Positions 9,149 through 19,800 of a stretch of DNA of 64,000 bases are shown piece by piece (within the stretch, counting starts at the first letter, position 1; every line of letters starts with the position of its first letter). The notes under the pieces were generated by a model. It saw only the letters and a list, made by a program, of their open reading frames with translations. It was not told the DNA's origin and ran no database searches. The position numbers were made by a program, and so were the translations under genes. Origin of the DNA: Cladochytrium replicatum (Eukaryota > Chytridiomycota > Chytridiomycetes > Cladochytriales > Cladochytriaceae); the NCBI GenBank assembly GCA_025526935.1, contig JAHLKD010000004.1, forward strand, positions 310,001 through 374,000, given 5' to 3'.

Positions 9149-12100
9149 ATGCGCCGTGCCGTCAATCTTACGCCGTCGTCGGCTTACAGCGACGAAAGCG
9201 TTTCTCGCTCCACTGTGTCTGGCGCTGAAGTTCGCCAGCAAACCCTGGGACATACTTTTCGAGAGCTATCGTGGTCTTCTTCTGCTCTGCTACCTAGACA
9301 ATCGTCAGACGGGTTCCACACTTCGCAAACCCAACTTGCGCGCTCTTATAATCCTCCTGGAACGTCTTCGCACACCAGCGTTGGACGTCTTTCTACAACT
9401 GTCATTGACTCAAAAAAATCACATCACAAGAGTCCGATCCATACCCCTCCATATCAAACTACTGTGGGACTTGGTCTTGCTCTATCTGCAAACTTTGCCG
9501 CATCATCATTATCTGCTGCATCGTCTCCGGCTGACCGACAGCGCACAGTATCACTCTTGAGACAACAGCTGGAACAGGGACAACAACAAAGTCAATACCT
9601 TGCCGCATATCCAGAAGCCTCATCGTCTTTCTCAAATATTCCCGAAGAATCCGAGCCCGCCATGCACAAATACGGAGATGATGATGTGCAAGACCTTGAA
9701 TTCGGCCTCGCATTAACAGCATCAGAGACCACGCCGCTCTTACATTCTCCGGACCCTGCCACATTGTTCACCGAGCTCACTGACCCTGATGACTCTTCAC
9801 CAAAACGCAGTGATGGGTTCACACAGTCACCAAATGCGAACTCTCGCATGCGTTGCTTCTGTTTCGGTTTGGGAGATTGGACCCGTCAGCACTTTACATG
9901 GACCAATGCTGCAAGTGTAGCACGCACTTCGATAACTTGTCTTCCTGCGGTCTTTTTGAGCCTAACGTTGAACGTGCTCGATGCAATGAGTTACGGGATC
10001 ATCGTGTTTCCACAGTCAGATCCGTACATGCCACAGACAGCAACGCAGAGCGGAATACAGATGTTCTTAGTATCAACTATAATTTCACAGCTTGTAAGTG
10101 ATACAACTGTTTTGTGATTGTTTATCTTATCATTCCTTATAGGTTTTTACATTGGGAGGGTCAAAGTTTCTTGGTGCAAACGGGAGTATGGTATGTCCAG
10201 TGGATTTGACAGGGCTCAGCGCACTTGGCTTATTTTCTCCCCATCACAGATGATCGAAGTGATGCCGTTCCTACACATCATGTGTCGGATCATCGAAGAA
10301 CAAATTGGTCCCGACAATAGCGATGCGATACTTCCAACAATCATGGTTTCCTATGCTATGTCCACACTTCTCACTGGCTTGACTTTCCTACTGCTCGGGG
10401 TTTTCAAACTTGGCAATATTATTCAGTTCTTCCCAAGGTCAGTAACGTTCAGCTATATCCTTCTTCAATCTCAATAGCGATTGAATATTGCAGACACATA
10501 CTTGTTGGCTGCATTGGGGGAATCGGGTTATTCCTAATGGAGACAGCCCTCGAGGTCTCCACTGGTGTCAAGCTTGAGCTGTCGACTGCAAAACAGCTCT
10601 TCCTCGAACCAGCGAATGTGATGTTATGGGGAAGCGGGCTGGCAATAGCATTGACCCTTAAGCTCATGCAACGTGTCATTTCGCACCCACTCTTCGTCCC
10701 GTCCTTTTACGTTGCTGTACCTCTGCTTTTTTACGTCTTGGTGTGGTCCCTTGGGATTTCCATGGACGATCTGCGCAAGGGACGATGGCTGTTCGACCTC
10801 CCCGATGCCCAATCTGTTCCCTATTACACATTCTGGACGTATTACGATTTGAACAAGACTGTTTGGAGTGCGATTCCAGGTAAGCTCAGCACCTTAAGTT
10901 TCTCAATTCCGTAATAAATTGCATGTATTAGCGACGATACCAACACAGCTTGCGCTTGTTTTCTTCGGAATTCTCCATGTTCCAATCAATGGTGAGTACA
11001 TACTTTCATCTAGTGCGAACATAAAAGCTCACGAAATTTGTAGTCCCTGCCCTTGCCGTGTCAACCCATCAGGATGTTGATACCAACTTGGAAATTGTTG
11101 GCCACGGGATTTCGAACCTCCTCGCCGGTGTCTTTGGCACAGTTCAGAATTACTTGGTTTACGCAAACTCAGTCCTTTCGATACGTTCTGGAGGAGCAAG
11201 CCGAGTGTTTGGAATACTTCTCGCAGCCGCAACGGCCGCCATTTGGATAGTGGGAGGCTCTGTCATCGGCTTGGTCCCAACAGTTGTTGTCACCGCCCTC
11301 ATTTTCCATCTGGGAATCGATCTCATGAAAGAGAGTGTGTGGGACACGTTGCATGTGGGAATGCACCCTCTTGAATAGTATGTATTGAGCCGGGGGAAGG
11401 TTGACGAATTGCTGACCTGTACTCTAAAGTCTTACCATTCTCGCGATTGTGGGTATTATGGGCATCTGGGGCTTTACGGAAGGCATCATCGTTGGAATTA
11501 TTCTTGCTTGCTTCTTCTTTGGTACGGAGTAGCATCCTCGATTGATGGGCATTTTGTCTGACAAAACCTTTTGGTCAGTTGTGATGAACGCAAGAAAATC
11601 AGTGATTCGTTCGAGCTACACGGGAACAGCCCTTCGATCAACAGTACACAGGTTGTACCGACAGCAACGTTTCTTGGACCAAGTGGGAAGTCAGATTGCG
11701 ATCATCAAGGTAGAGAATTGATAGTTTTATTAAGTTCTGGCACTAAATTTCATTTTGTTTTTAGCTACAGGGGTATGTTTTTGGCACTAAACTGTTGGCT
11801 TTATACTGATCAATCTCACCCCCAGGTTCATATTCTTTGGGACGATCCATCAACGTTAGTATAGTTTTCGTTTGGGTTGTGTGTTTGCTCATTTCTTCAC
11901 TGCCAGTGGATGTATATGTTGAAGATCTCCTCGTGAAAAGTGAAAAGACTCGCTTTGTTGTACTGGACTTTTCTCTTATCAGCGGGATTGACTACAGTGC
12001 GGTAGAAGCATTTTTGCGAGTAAAGCGCGTGCTTACGGAACGAAGAATCCACCTTGTCTTTTCCGGATTGGGGGACGTTGCCCGAGAAATTGCAAAGGCT

Positions 12101-13192
12101 GGAGTCTTCGATCCACCAACAACCAACCAACATGGCCTTTCCACTGGAACCGATGTTGAAAGTCTGGCCCACGAGTCCTTGACATCATCCCATCTTCCAA
12201 ACGGAGTTGGACATATTTCGTACACGAACAATTTTGCAACTCTTGATCAGGCCCTCGAATGGTGCGAGAACATTCTCTTGGCGACATACTACCGAAAGCT
12301 TGCGAGACTTGCTGCCGAGGAGCAAGCGAACGGCGAGGGAGCTGATCCGGCGACGTATGCTAATCTGGTGTCCCGCATCGATTATGGCACAGGTTATGCA
12401 AGACCTCCATCTGAAAAGGACCAACTTTTGGTGCCGCCTGTACACAGACCCACACAGCAATCACGAGAGATCCCGATGCCAGGAGCAGCCGAGAGAGGAG
12501 TGTCGGATGGCGCTCTGGGTCATAGCATGTTGACACCAAGACGGACAGATGCGTTCAGAGCTGCTTCTTTGACTCTTAATGGTAAGTTCAAATGTGCTTT
12601 TAAAATGCGATTTCTGACACATTACTCAGGTGCACAAAGGCCGACGTTCCCTGTCGATCATCCAGTGTTTGGACTTCTTCAAGCAGTTTCTGAAGTTGGC
12701 GACCTCGATTTATCTCTTGGCCGGATATGTTCTCGTTTCGAAAGGATATCGCTTCGACACCGTGTGGACTCGCCTGAACCACACGTGCTCTGGCACCCAG
12801 GCGACGCTCCGACCGAGTTGTATGTGATCGAGAAGGGGGAGCTAGTTCTGGTGTCGCAGTCCGAGGTCGAGAGTAAAACGTCCGATACGCGTGTGGTGGA
12901 GACACTGTTGCCCGGAAGCATGGTTGGCGAGCTGGAGGTCTTCAGCGGCCGTCCACGAACGTGTCGACTGCAGACAAGTCAGTACACCGCATCGCCCAGC
13001 GCAGGTGCGGCTCGGGCTGCAGGGGAGGATATCGAAGTGGTTGTGTGGAAGCTTGATGTGGATGAGTTTGAGGAGGTTGCGCGTACGGAACCTGCGCTTG
13101 CGGTAGCGTTCATGCGGGTGGCCCTTGGGTTTGACTCCGAGCGGATGTGGAACGTTGTTATGCATGGAGCCAGGCTTTGGTCTGGATTGTGA
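9149..13192 (+). CDS. VSB1: SulP-family transporter with STAS and cyclic-nucleotide-binding-like domains (VSB1/YGR125W type)
   Basis: Twelve exons join in frame to 1152 residues: 9149-10093, 10143-10190, 10250-10437, 10494-10879, 10932-10991, 11044-11377, 11430-11521, 11579-11709, 11765-11772, 11826-11854, 11907-12581 and 12630-13192. About 265 disordered residues come first, then a SulP membrane domain (LDAMSYGIIVFP, GGSKFLGANGSM, IEVMPFLHIM), a STAS domain beginning LQGFIFFGTIHQ, and a C-terminal cNMP-binding-like fold (LWHPGDAPTELYVIEKGEL, then GELEVFSGRPRTCRLQT). This order is that of yeast Vsb1 (YGR125W), a vacuolar protein needed for basic amino-acid storage; sulfate transport is the alternative. 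Exon 9 is only 8 nt yet supplies the conserved LQG. The 48-nt intron 12582-12629 is in frame and free of stops, so it may be retained. The ATG at 9149 is the first in frame. Confidence 0.87.
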
Positions 13193-13474
13193 GATAAGTT
13201 ATATCCGGATGTTTATTGTGTCCTGGTTTATGCTTCGGTCATTTCCGGTCGTTGTTTCATGGCTTTCAAGTCCATTTGTTTCGGAAAGCTGGTTGCCTGT
13301 TTTTGTTTTGGAATATGGAATATCCCCTTATTTTGCAGTATTTGTTTTTCAGTTTGGACCTCCTTGTAAGCATTAATGGATGCAGATATGCGCCAAAAGA
13401 ACCTAGAAAAGAAAAGAAACTCCGAGTTGGTAACTACCCAATTTACCGACAAGCCACTGTTGCTTGGTTGCAAT

Positions 13475-14265
13475 ATGGGCCACACTTTCGCTGTAGTTTG
13501 CGCAAGCAATCAAAACAGGAGCATGGAGGCACACTGTGCGTTAAAGTGAGTATTTATGGGGGGAAAAGCTGGACACATTCTCAATCTCTTCTTTCAGCAA
13601 GCTGGGAATACCTGTACACTCCTTCGGAACTGGAACGGCAGTTCGGCTGCCTGGTCCAGCAATCGACAAACCAAATATATACTCCTTTGGAACTCCTTAC
13701 GACGACATTTATAATGATTTGGTAACAAAAGACCCACTATTGTAAGTCCTTTCCACTGCTTATGTGTCAGGCTTTTAACATAACAGCAACACATCCAGAT
13801 ATACCCAGAACGGTCTTTTGCAAATGCTCGATAGAAATCGGAAGATTAAGCGAGCGCCGGAGAGATTTCAAGAAAGCGCGATCGATTTCGACATCGTGAT
13901 TACCTGTGAGGAGAGGTGCTTTGATGCGGTTTGCGAGGGTACGCACTTTTGAGTTGATAATTTTCTGTTTCAATTGATGGTGTGCTATTCTACTCTAGAC
14001 TTACTGACCAGGGGGACACCAAACCCAAGCAGAATCATTCACGTCATTAATGTCGAAATCAAGGACAACCACGAGGAAGCAGCGATAGGTGGTCAAATCA
14101 TCTCGCAATTGGCGACAAAGGTAAATCAACATTTCAACGCTGTATCACGCGTGTTGATTGATGTTTCAGTTTGAACAATCGGGCGATCTTGATGCTGAGA
14201 TTGAAAGCATTCTCACAAACTTTAGCAAGCAAGGAAACAAATCTTTTATTCACAGTGTATATTAA
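13475..14265 (+). CDS. SSU72: RNA polymerase II CTD phosphatase SSU72
   Basis: Five exons (13475-13545, 13598-13741, 13799-13938, 13999-14120, 14170-14265) give 190 residues, the normal size for the family. The product starts [20 protein letters not shown], which holds the cysteine phosphatase loop C-X5-R (CASNQNR). It continues with [63 protein letters not shown] and [17 protein letters not shown], all near-invariant in SSU72. The enzyme removes phosphate from Ser5 and Ser7 of the polymerase II C-terminal repeat and works with the cleavage and polyadenylation factor in the nucleus. All introns are GT-AG and 48-60 nt. It follows the VSB1-like gene by 282 bases on the same strand. Nothing looks disrupted. 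Confidence 0.95.
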
Positions 14266-14987
14266 TAATATAGTTGTCATCAAACATGGATTGATTAGCG
14301 AAGAGGCAAGAAAAAGCATCCATAGGTTGGTCTTCAACCAATTGAGGACTTTGCCGCGGCTTTTTCACCGCGAACCGGCACTTGATCTTACAAGCGATTC
14401 GAATGAACTCCAAAAGCGTCAGTTGCCTTGCCTCCTCTCGAGATCGCTGTAAGTGTGGCACTGTCTATTTGCCCAATATAGTTCCCACGATCCCAAGATC
14501 GGCTTTCGAGGCTGGTTGCTCGGCTTTTGGTTTTCCAAAGAAGTACTTCTGTTTCAGCTATAAAATCTTACTATCGTGCTGCTCGCTTAGAATAAATAAG
14601 ATCCATGGGAGCTGTTTCGATCTATATCCCAATTGAGGACGACGAGCTGGTATAAACCTGGAGATAGGGTTCCAAGCTTAAGACTGTACGTTTAAGGTAT
14701 GATTTTGATCAACCGACTTATCTGACCACTGTTGGGGGTTGCAACTCTTCGAAAACATGGATAAGCCTTCCGGCGGATGCCAACACATCGAAAATATCGG
14801 ACACCGTGATTTCCGACGATTCGAATGGACCATACAGATGGCACTCGTAGATAATTTAAAACGTTGAAGCAATGTCATTTGTTGTTCTATTCTTTATCCG
14901 TAGAATTCAATCGTTCGAATCTTTAACTCCACGTGACCTTCAGTTTTCGTCCTTCGACTCACCTCTGTGTCACTCCAACTCTAAACG
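14266..14987. other. No gene recognised
   Basis: This stretch of about 720 bases between SSU72 and COX4 holds only short frames without recognisable motifs. It should include the SSU72 3' end and the COX4 promoter. Confidence 0.45.
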
Positions 14988-15716
14988 ATGCTCCGTCTGC
15001 GCTCCGTCATCCGTCCAGCGGTCTCTCTCGCCCGCGCTGTGCCCTTGCGCGCTTTCTCCGTCTCTTTGACTCGTTTCGGTGGAGGTATTTTGCAATGCAC
15101 TAAATTATCACTGTACAGTCATAATGACGGAACGCTCTTTTTTGCCTTTGCGCTGTTGGTCGGTTGCGCTCTCTTCAATTTCCAGCAACTCCGTCGACGG
15201 ACTCGTCTAAGCCTGTGATTCCCGGCTTCCGTGAGGCTGGCCAGGTCCCGACCAACTATGAAATTGCCACCGGTATCGAGAGGCACGAGACACTTGCCCA
15301 CATTGCCGGTGAGGAGCCGTTCGAGGACATGAAGCCCTTGTTCGTCTCGAAGCTCGGAACACCAATGGACCCGATCGTAGTTACCGGCGTTGACTCGGAG
15401 CGATACATTGGTTGCACAGGTGAGTTGAAGTTACTTTTTGGCGATTGCTTGAAAACGGAGGAAATCCCAGAATTTCTTGGAGAGTGGTTTTAAAGGAGCA
15501 CTTGGGAGAGAGTTTTGAACAGCTTTTTGACTGTGTGATGCGATCTTTTGACATACTATTTTTTTGACTGCCTTCTTATTGAAATAAGGTGTGCCGGTTG
15601 ACTCGCACGACGCTATCTGGTTGACTGTTCGCCCGCACGGCGGTGTTGACCGCTGCCCTCACTGTGGAAACTGCTTCAAGTACGTCCAGGTCGGCGGGCA
15701 CGATCACCACCACTAA
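14988..15716 (+). CDS. COX4: Cytochrome c oxidase zinc-binding subunit (yeast COX4 / human COX5B)
   Basis: Three exons (14988-15084, 15186-15419, 15589-15716) encode 152 residues. The N-terminus MLRLRSVIRPAVSLARAVPL is rich in Arg, Leu and Ala, as expected of a cleaved mitochondrial presequence. The body contains PVIPGFREAGQVPTNYEIATG and ERHETLAHIAGEEPFEDMKP. The last exon has the zinc-site segment DAIWLTVRPHGGVDRCPHCG, followed by NCFKYVQVGGHDHHH. This nuclear-encoded subunit sits on the matrix side of complex IV in the inner membrane and is needed for its assembly. Introns are 101 and 169 nt, longer than most here. The ATG at 14988 opens the presequence, which decides the start. Confidence 0.93.
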
Positions 15717-16068
15717 ATTGTGCGGAATGCCAACGGGGTTGTTTTGGAGCGCTTCGAACTGCACAGCGTGCTGTTTGTTGGTTAGATTTGTGGCTAGCTG
15801 AGTCAGTTCACATCGATCCCACATTTAGCTATTAAATACATATACTTTTTCTTGTACTTCTGTTCCTGAAGGACTTCTTCATTCGCTCTCCACACCAGCT
15901 GCCGAATTTGATTGTTCCAATTCGATTTACGGTAACTGAACTCGATGTTAACAGTACGAACTGCTTGAAATACGAAAGCGTACGCTGAATTTAACTCAAA
16001 CGATGCATTTATTAACTCCGGAAGGCACTGTTGAGTAATTTTTGTGGTGATCACCTCAACTCGGCATC

Positions 16069-17604
16069 ATGCCAATCAACTCCATAGACGATATATTCTA
16101 CCCGCTATGCTCATATCTGTTTCTCAATCCCTTGACCGCGACGGTACTATGGCCCGTTATTTCTTTTATCCTCATCTCGACACCTCTCGGGCGATATTTA
16201 ACGCTCGGGTTTGGGGCAATCGCTCTTGCGGGAGTATGGGCGCTGTACGTTCTACGGATTCTCTCTAGCAGACCGACGGAATGGGAAAAGGAAATTGTGT
16301 TGATCACCGGCGGTACGAATTGTGTCGTTGGAGGACTGAACTGGAGATATGAAAACGTGTGATGTGCAGGTTCGTCCGGCCTCGGGAAGACGGTCATTCA
16401 GACGTTGCTGAGCCGGCATGCAAATATCAAAAAGATTGTGATTTGGGATATTGCTGAACCACCGTTCAGCGATGGTGAGATACATGATGGATGTGTGCGA
16501 TTTAGTTTGAAATCTGAAACGCTTTGCAAGACCGGGTCGCTTTCTATCGTTGTGATATTTCAAATAAGCTACAAGTCAAAGCGATGATTCTTAGATGCAT
16601 CACAGAGGTGAGCGTCCCCTAGAAATTTGGTCAGATTCATTAGATCTCACCACAACGAAAGGTCGGACAGCCCACCACGATCATCAACAATGCCGGTATC
16701 GCACATGGAAAGCTATTGCGCGACTTGAGCGATGATGAAATTGAACGGTATTGAAGTACGCGGAGTGTAGAAAGAGCGCCTTCTGACATGGCGCTGAAAT
16801 AGGACTTTCGCGGTGAACGTGCTGCCTCATTATTGGATCGTCAAGGGATTCTGGGCCGGATTGGTGAAAGCAAACTATGGCCACATTGTAAGCATTCGAC
16901 AGCGTGCTGGACTGATTTCAGCTTTTCACCACCTTTGGTAGATTTCCATATCATCAGTCCTTGGGTTCAGTGGGGCTGCCATGGTGTGTAAGTGTCGTCA
17001 TGAGTATGGCACCTTTGGAATCGTTAATGACATGCTTTATTAAAAGCGGACTACAGCGCGTCGAAGGCAGCGGTTGCCGGGTTCCACGAAAGCCTTCGGC
17101 AAGAGCTGCGAGGAACGTAAGTATTCTCCTTGATATGCGGGTGCTCGCCTCTTTAACCTATTTGACCCTACAGAAACATTAAAGCTAGTTGCATCTACCC
17201 CGGCATTATGAACACCGGAATGTTCGACGGCGTGCAGTATAGATTTCCGATGCTGTCGCCCATGCTTGAAACTCAGAAAGTCGCGGATGCGGTGATCGAA
17301 GTCATGGAGTCGGGACGGAGCTGCGATGTTAAGTTGCCGTTCTATGCGAATGCCGGCTGGATGGGAAGAGCTCTTCCCATCGAGTTTGGAGACATCATCA
17401 GAAACGTAAGCTCATCTGAAGTTCGTTCATATCATTTTGGCTCTCTTTCTGCTTGCATTCGAATGATGTCGCGGGCACGTTACTTTTGATAGATTCCGCT
17501 TTTGATCTATTCATTAATATCGAGTCTAATTTTCATATTCATAGCTACTGGGAGCGAATGAAATGATGGAGCTGTTCAGAGGAAGGTCGAAGAAAATTGC
17601 ATAG
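16069..17604 (+). CDS. Membrane short-chain dehydrogenase, SDR16C / 17beta-HSD11 type
   Basis: Nine exons sum to 334 residues: 16069-16312, 16370-16474, 16531-16607, 16662-16747, 16803-16887, 16942-16987, 17047-17116, 17174-17405 and 17545-17604. An N-terminal hydrophobic segment (residues about 20-60) would anchor it to ER or lipid droplets. The Rossmann signature is ITGGSSGLGK, the cofactor-specificity strand ends IWDI, and NNAGIAHG, the catalytic Ser in ISISSVLGFSG and YSASK follow in the expected order. The late block YPGIMNTGMFDGV, with a tail ending RGRSKKIA, is characteristic of the SDR16C group (RDH10, DHRS3, 17beta-HSD11/13), which act on retinoids, sterols or lipids with NAD(P)(H). 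The Asp ending the IWDI strand suggests NAD preference. Substrate in this fungus is unknown. Confidence 0.87.
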
Positions 17605-17687
17605 CATATTAAATAAACGAGATCCTCTTCATTAAGTTGTCCACATTGTTTTCAAAAGAGGACAGTGCGTGTCGCAACTTCCGGACC

Positions 17688-18008
17688 ATGGCGGCGGATA
17701 CGCAAACCAGAAAAGTGAGGGGACAGCACATCACCGCTCCCATCCAGGCTGATCAAGCGTTTGTGCTGGGCTCGATCTAGTACACTCGTAGCCTGCTCGT
17801 GCTCACTGTATGTGATTTGTCATTATCCTGTACTTGACAGAGGACACCGATGCACGCCGCTGATTTCGACCCCTTTGTTTGGGAAGTGCATCGCGACATG
17901 CGAAACCTGGTGCAGCACATATTTGACGCCAAAGCGGAGGGCAAACTGGCAACCTCGGGCACTCAGATTCTTGGCTGCTTGGTAGCGACGTTCGAGCAAT
18001 GCAATTAA
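17688..18008 (+). CDS. Small unknown protein
   Basis: A two-exon model (17688-17762, 17841-18008) gives 80 residues beginning MAADTQTRKVRGQHITAPIQ. It contains ADFDPFVWEVHRDMRNLVQH, then IFDAKAEGKLATSGTQILGC and ends LVATFEQCN. The spacing of hydrophobic residues suggests an amphipathic helix in the second half. A stop (TAG) lies within the intron, so splicing is required. If only the second exon is used, the start could be the ATG at 17850. I do not recognise the family. Small subunits of trafficking or tethering complexes are of this size, but I have no motif to support that. It sits 83 bases downstream of the dehydrogenase on the same strand. Confidence 0.4.
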
Positions 18009-18313
18009 GGGAACTGCGAAAAGGGTGGGATAATGATTGGCTGAGGAAATGACTGCAACCTGTGACCTGTGACCAGTGAGTGCATGGATTGTCAGCTGAG
18101 GAGACCGGCCTCGTTCTGTGGGATGTGCATGCATTTTGCCGATCAATCAGCGACATTAGATGATCATATCAATTTGTTAAAGACCCTGTCAAAAATAGAA
18201 AACGGTTGATCTCAACCCAAAACGCGCCACGGGTGGCTCTTGAATGGCTTCAACCCTCGGCGGTTCCCGGTCCGCCTCCCGCTTATTTGTCCCGGTCTCT
18301 GCCGCTGCTAAGA

Positions 18314-18862
18314 ATGAACTCCACCCCTCAGTCCCAATCCCAGCATCAACAGCAGCGCGGTCGTAACCCAGATCACACAACCGCAATGCTCTCCATACCG
18401 TCAATCGCATTCAGTCGAACCGCGTCCGCTCCCCCATCACTCTTCCGTTCCACCACAACTTCACAACAAACCACCTCCTCTCCTCAAACACCAGACGCTG
18501 CATCTCCCGCATCTGCAACACCAGTGCTCATACATGGCCCAACAACCATGCGCTCCACATCCGTCATATCCAAACTCCTCGCCTTTGATTCCCACCATGC
18601 GTCAACACAACAAACTCAAGATTCGACAACGACGGCGCATGACTTTTCGTTCGAGGATCCTTCGGGATTCTGGAGATCACCTATGCTGCTCAGACCGTCG
18701 TCAGGCTTGTTCAGGAGCGCGTCCCCATCGCAAAGCTCTGATGACGAAGGAGAGAGGAATAGGGAGTCCGAAAGACGGATTCAGCTCGCTCAGCAGAAGC
18801 ATCGGGAAAAGCTGAAGAAGGCTCTGAAGGTCTCGGTAGATTCGTTCGCTACTGGAGTTTAA
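18314..18862 (+). CDS. Low-complexity Ser/Thr/Gln-rich protein of unknown function
   Basis: The frame is open further upstream, but the first ATG is at 18314, giving 182 residues that start MNSTPQSQSQHQQQRGR. Most of the protein is disordered, rich in Ser, Thr, Pro and Gln, with short hydrophobic pieces such as VISKLLAFD and FSFEDPSGFWRSPMLL. The C-terminal 40 residues are strongly charged and probably helical (RRIQLAQQKHREKLKKALKV). I recognise no domain. A regulatory or scaffold role would fit such composition, but this is only inference. No introns are needed. It lies between two plus-strand genes and a minus-strand mitochondrial-looking gene. Confidence 0.5.
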   Translation: MNSTPQSQSQHQQQRGRNPDHTTAMLSIPSIAFSRTASAPPSLFRSTTTSQQTTSSPQTPDAASPASATPVLIHGPTTMRSTSVISKLLAFDSHHASTQQTQDSTTTAHDFSFEDPSGFWRSPMLLRPSSGLFRSASPSQSSDDEGERNRESERRIQLAQQKHREKLKKALKVSVDSFATGV

Positions 18863-19079
18863 AACTTCGCCAAGACAGAGATTACTAGAGACGGGGGTTT
18901 CCGTTGATGAAGGGTTTCTTTTGAAGTGACGGGTCTTTCTTCTTTCTTGCATTAATTAAAAAACAACTTTGCCTGACCTACTTTTTTGAACTTGCTTCCA
19001 CGGAGTAGTAGTAACGTTAGTTTGACAGTAACACGACCATTCCAGTGAACTTCTATGTTCAAGAAATCTACATGTTCAT

Positions 19080-19694
19080 TTAACTCTTTTTCCATGACCA
19101 AACAACTTCTCCAGTCAACTTTTCAATGCTGCATTCCACCAGATGGACCTCCGCACATCCAAAACGACAATGCCCAACCATCCTACACTTGCCCACGGGT
19201 TTCTTTGCCAAGCCAGAAGCGCCCAACTTTGCCTCCTCCTTCTCATCAAGCTTCTCAAACACATCGACCACCACCTCGCACATGCGCGTCATTCCAGTGA
19301 TCCCCCACTGAACGCGTTCGGTATATTCGTCACCGCGGTTCGGAACAAAGACCGCCGGGAGTTCGAGGCCGGGGAACTGTTTTGTGACGTACGGGACCGC
19401 CTGGTGAAGCAGGAACGGTGCAGCAACAGGGACTCCTCCGAAGGTAGGGGAACATTCGATTGAGTCATTCGATGAGAGGAAGATGAATAGGCCGACTGAG
19501 GATGCGGCGGCAGAGAGTCCTAGAGTTTTGAATTCACGTTGCGAGCGATTTCGGTGATATGCGGGGGATCGAGTGCTGATTGAATAGGCATGATGTGAGA
19601 AAGATTGGGGAAATTGCCTGGATGCGATCGTGAATCTGGTGAGTTGGGACGCTGATGTGAGCGTGAAGAGAAATCTACGGCGGAAAGCGCTCAT
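19080..19694 (-). CDS. Mitochondrial-looking membrane protein, unknown
   Basis: The frame is open from 19739, but the start at 19694 opens a textbook mitochondrial presequence: MSAFRRRFLFTLTSASQLTR, rich in Arg, Ser and Leu and lacking acids, continuing to about residue 45. A single hydrophobic helix follows (LGLSAAASSVGLFIFLSS). The remaining 130 residues form a soluble-looking domain with FGGVPVAAPFLLHQAVPYVT, VQWGITGMTRMCEVVVDVFE and CRFGCAEVHLVECSIEKLTG near the end. The layout suggests an inner-membrane protein with one span. I do not recognise the family. It is intronless and transcribed away from the CofD-like gene, whose start is 106 bases away, so the two share a short promoter region. 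Confidence 0.6.
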   Translation of the reverse strand: MSAFRRRFLFTLTSASQLTRFTIASRQFPQSFSHHAYSISTRSPAYHRNRSQREFKTLGLSAAASSVGLFIFLSSNDSIECSPTFGGVPVAAPFLLHQAVPYVTKQFPGLELPAVFVPNRGDEYTERVQWGITGMTRMCEVVVDVFEKLDEKEEAKLGASGLAKKPVGKCRMVGHCRFGCAEVHLVECSIEKLTGEVVWSWKKS

Positions 19695-19800
19695 GGCCGC
19701 AAATGATTCTGCTGCAGAAATGTTTGTCCAAAAGTCCACTCAAACGTTGAACTGTGACGTGTGAAAGCGGATCTGGGTTTTGCTACTAACAGCGAAAATA

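Noticed and set aside
14911-14925. TTCGAATC-type T-loop sequence, checked as a possible tRNA
   Set aside because: No acceptor stem or anticodon arm can be formed around it.
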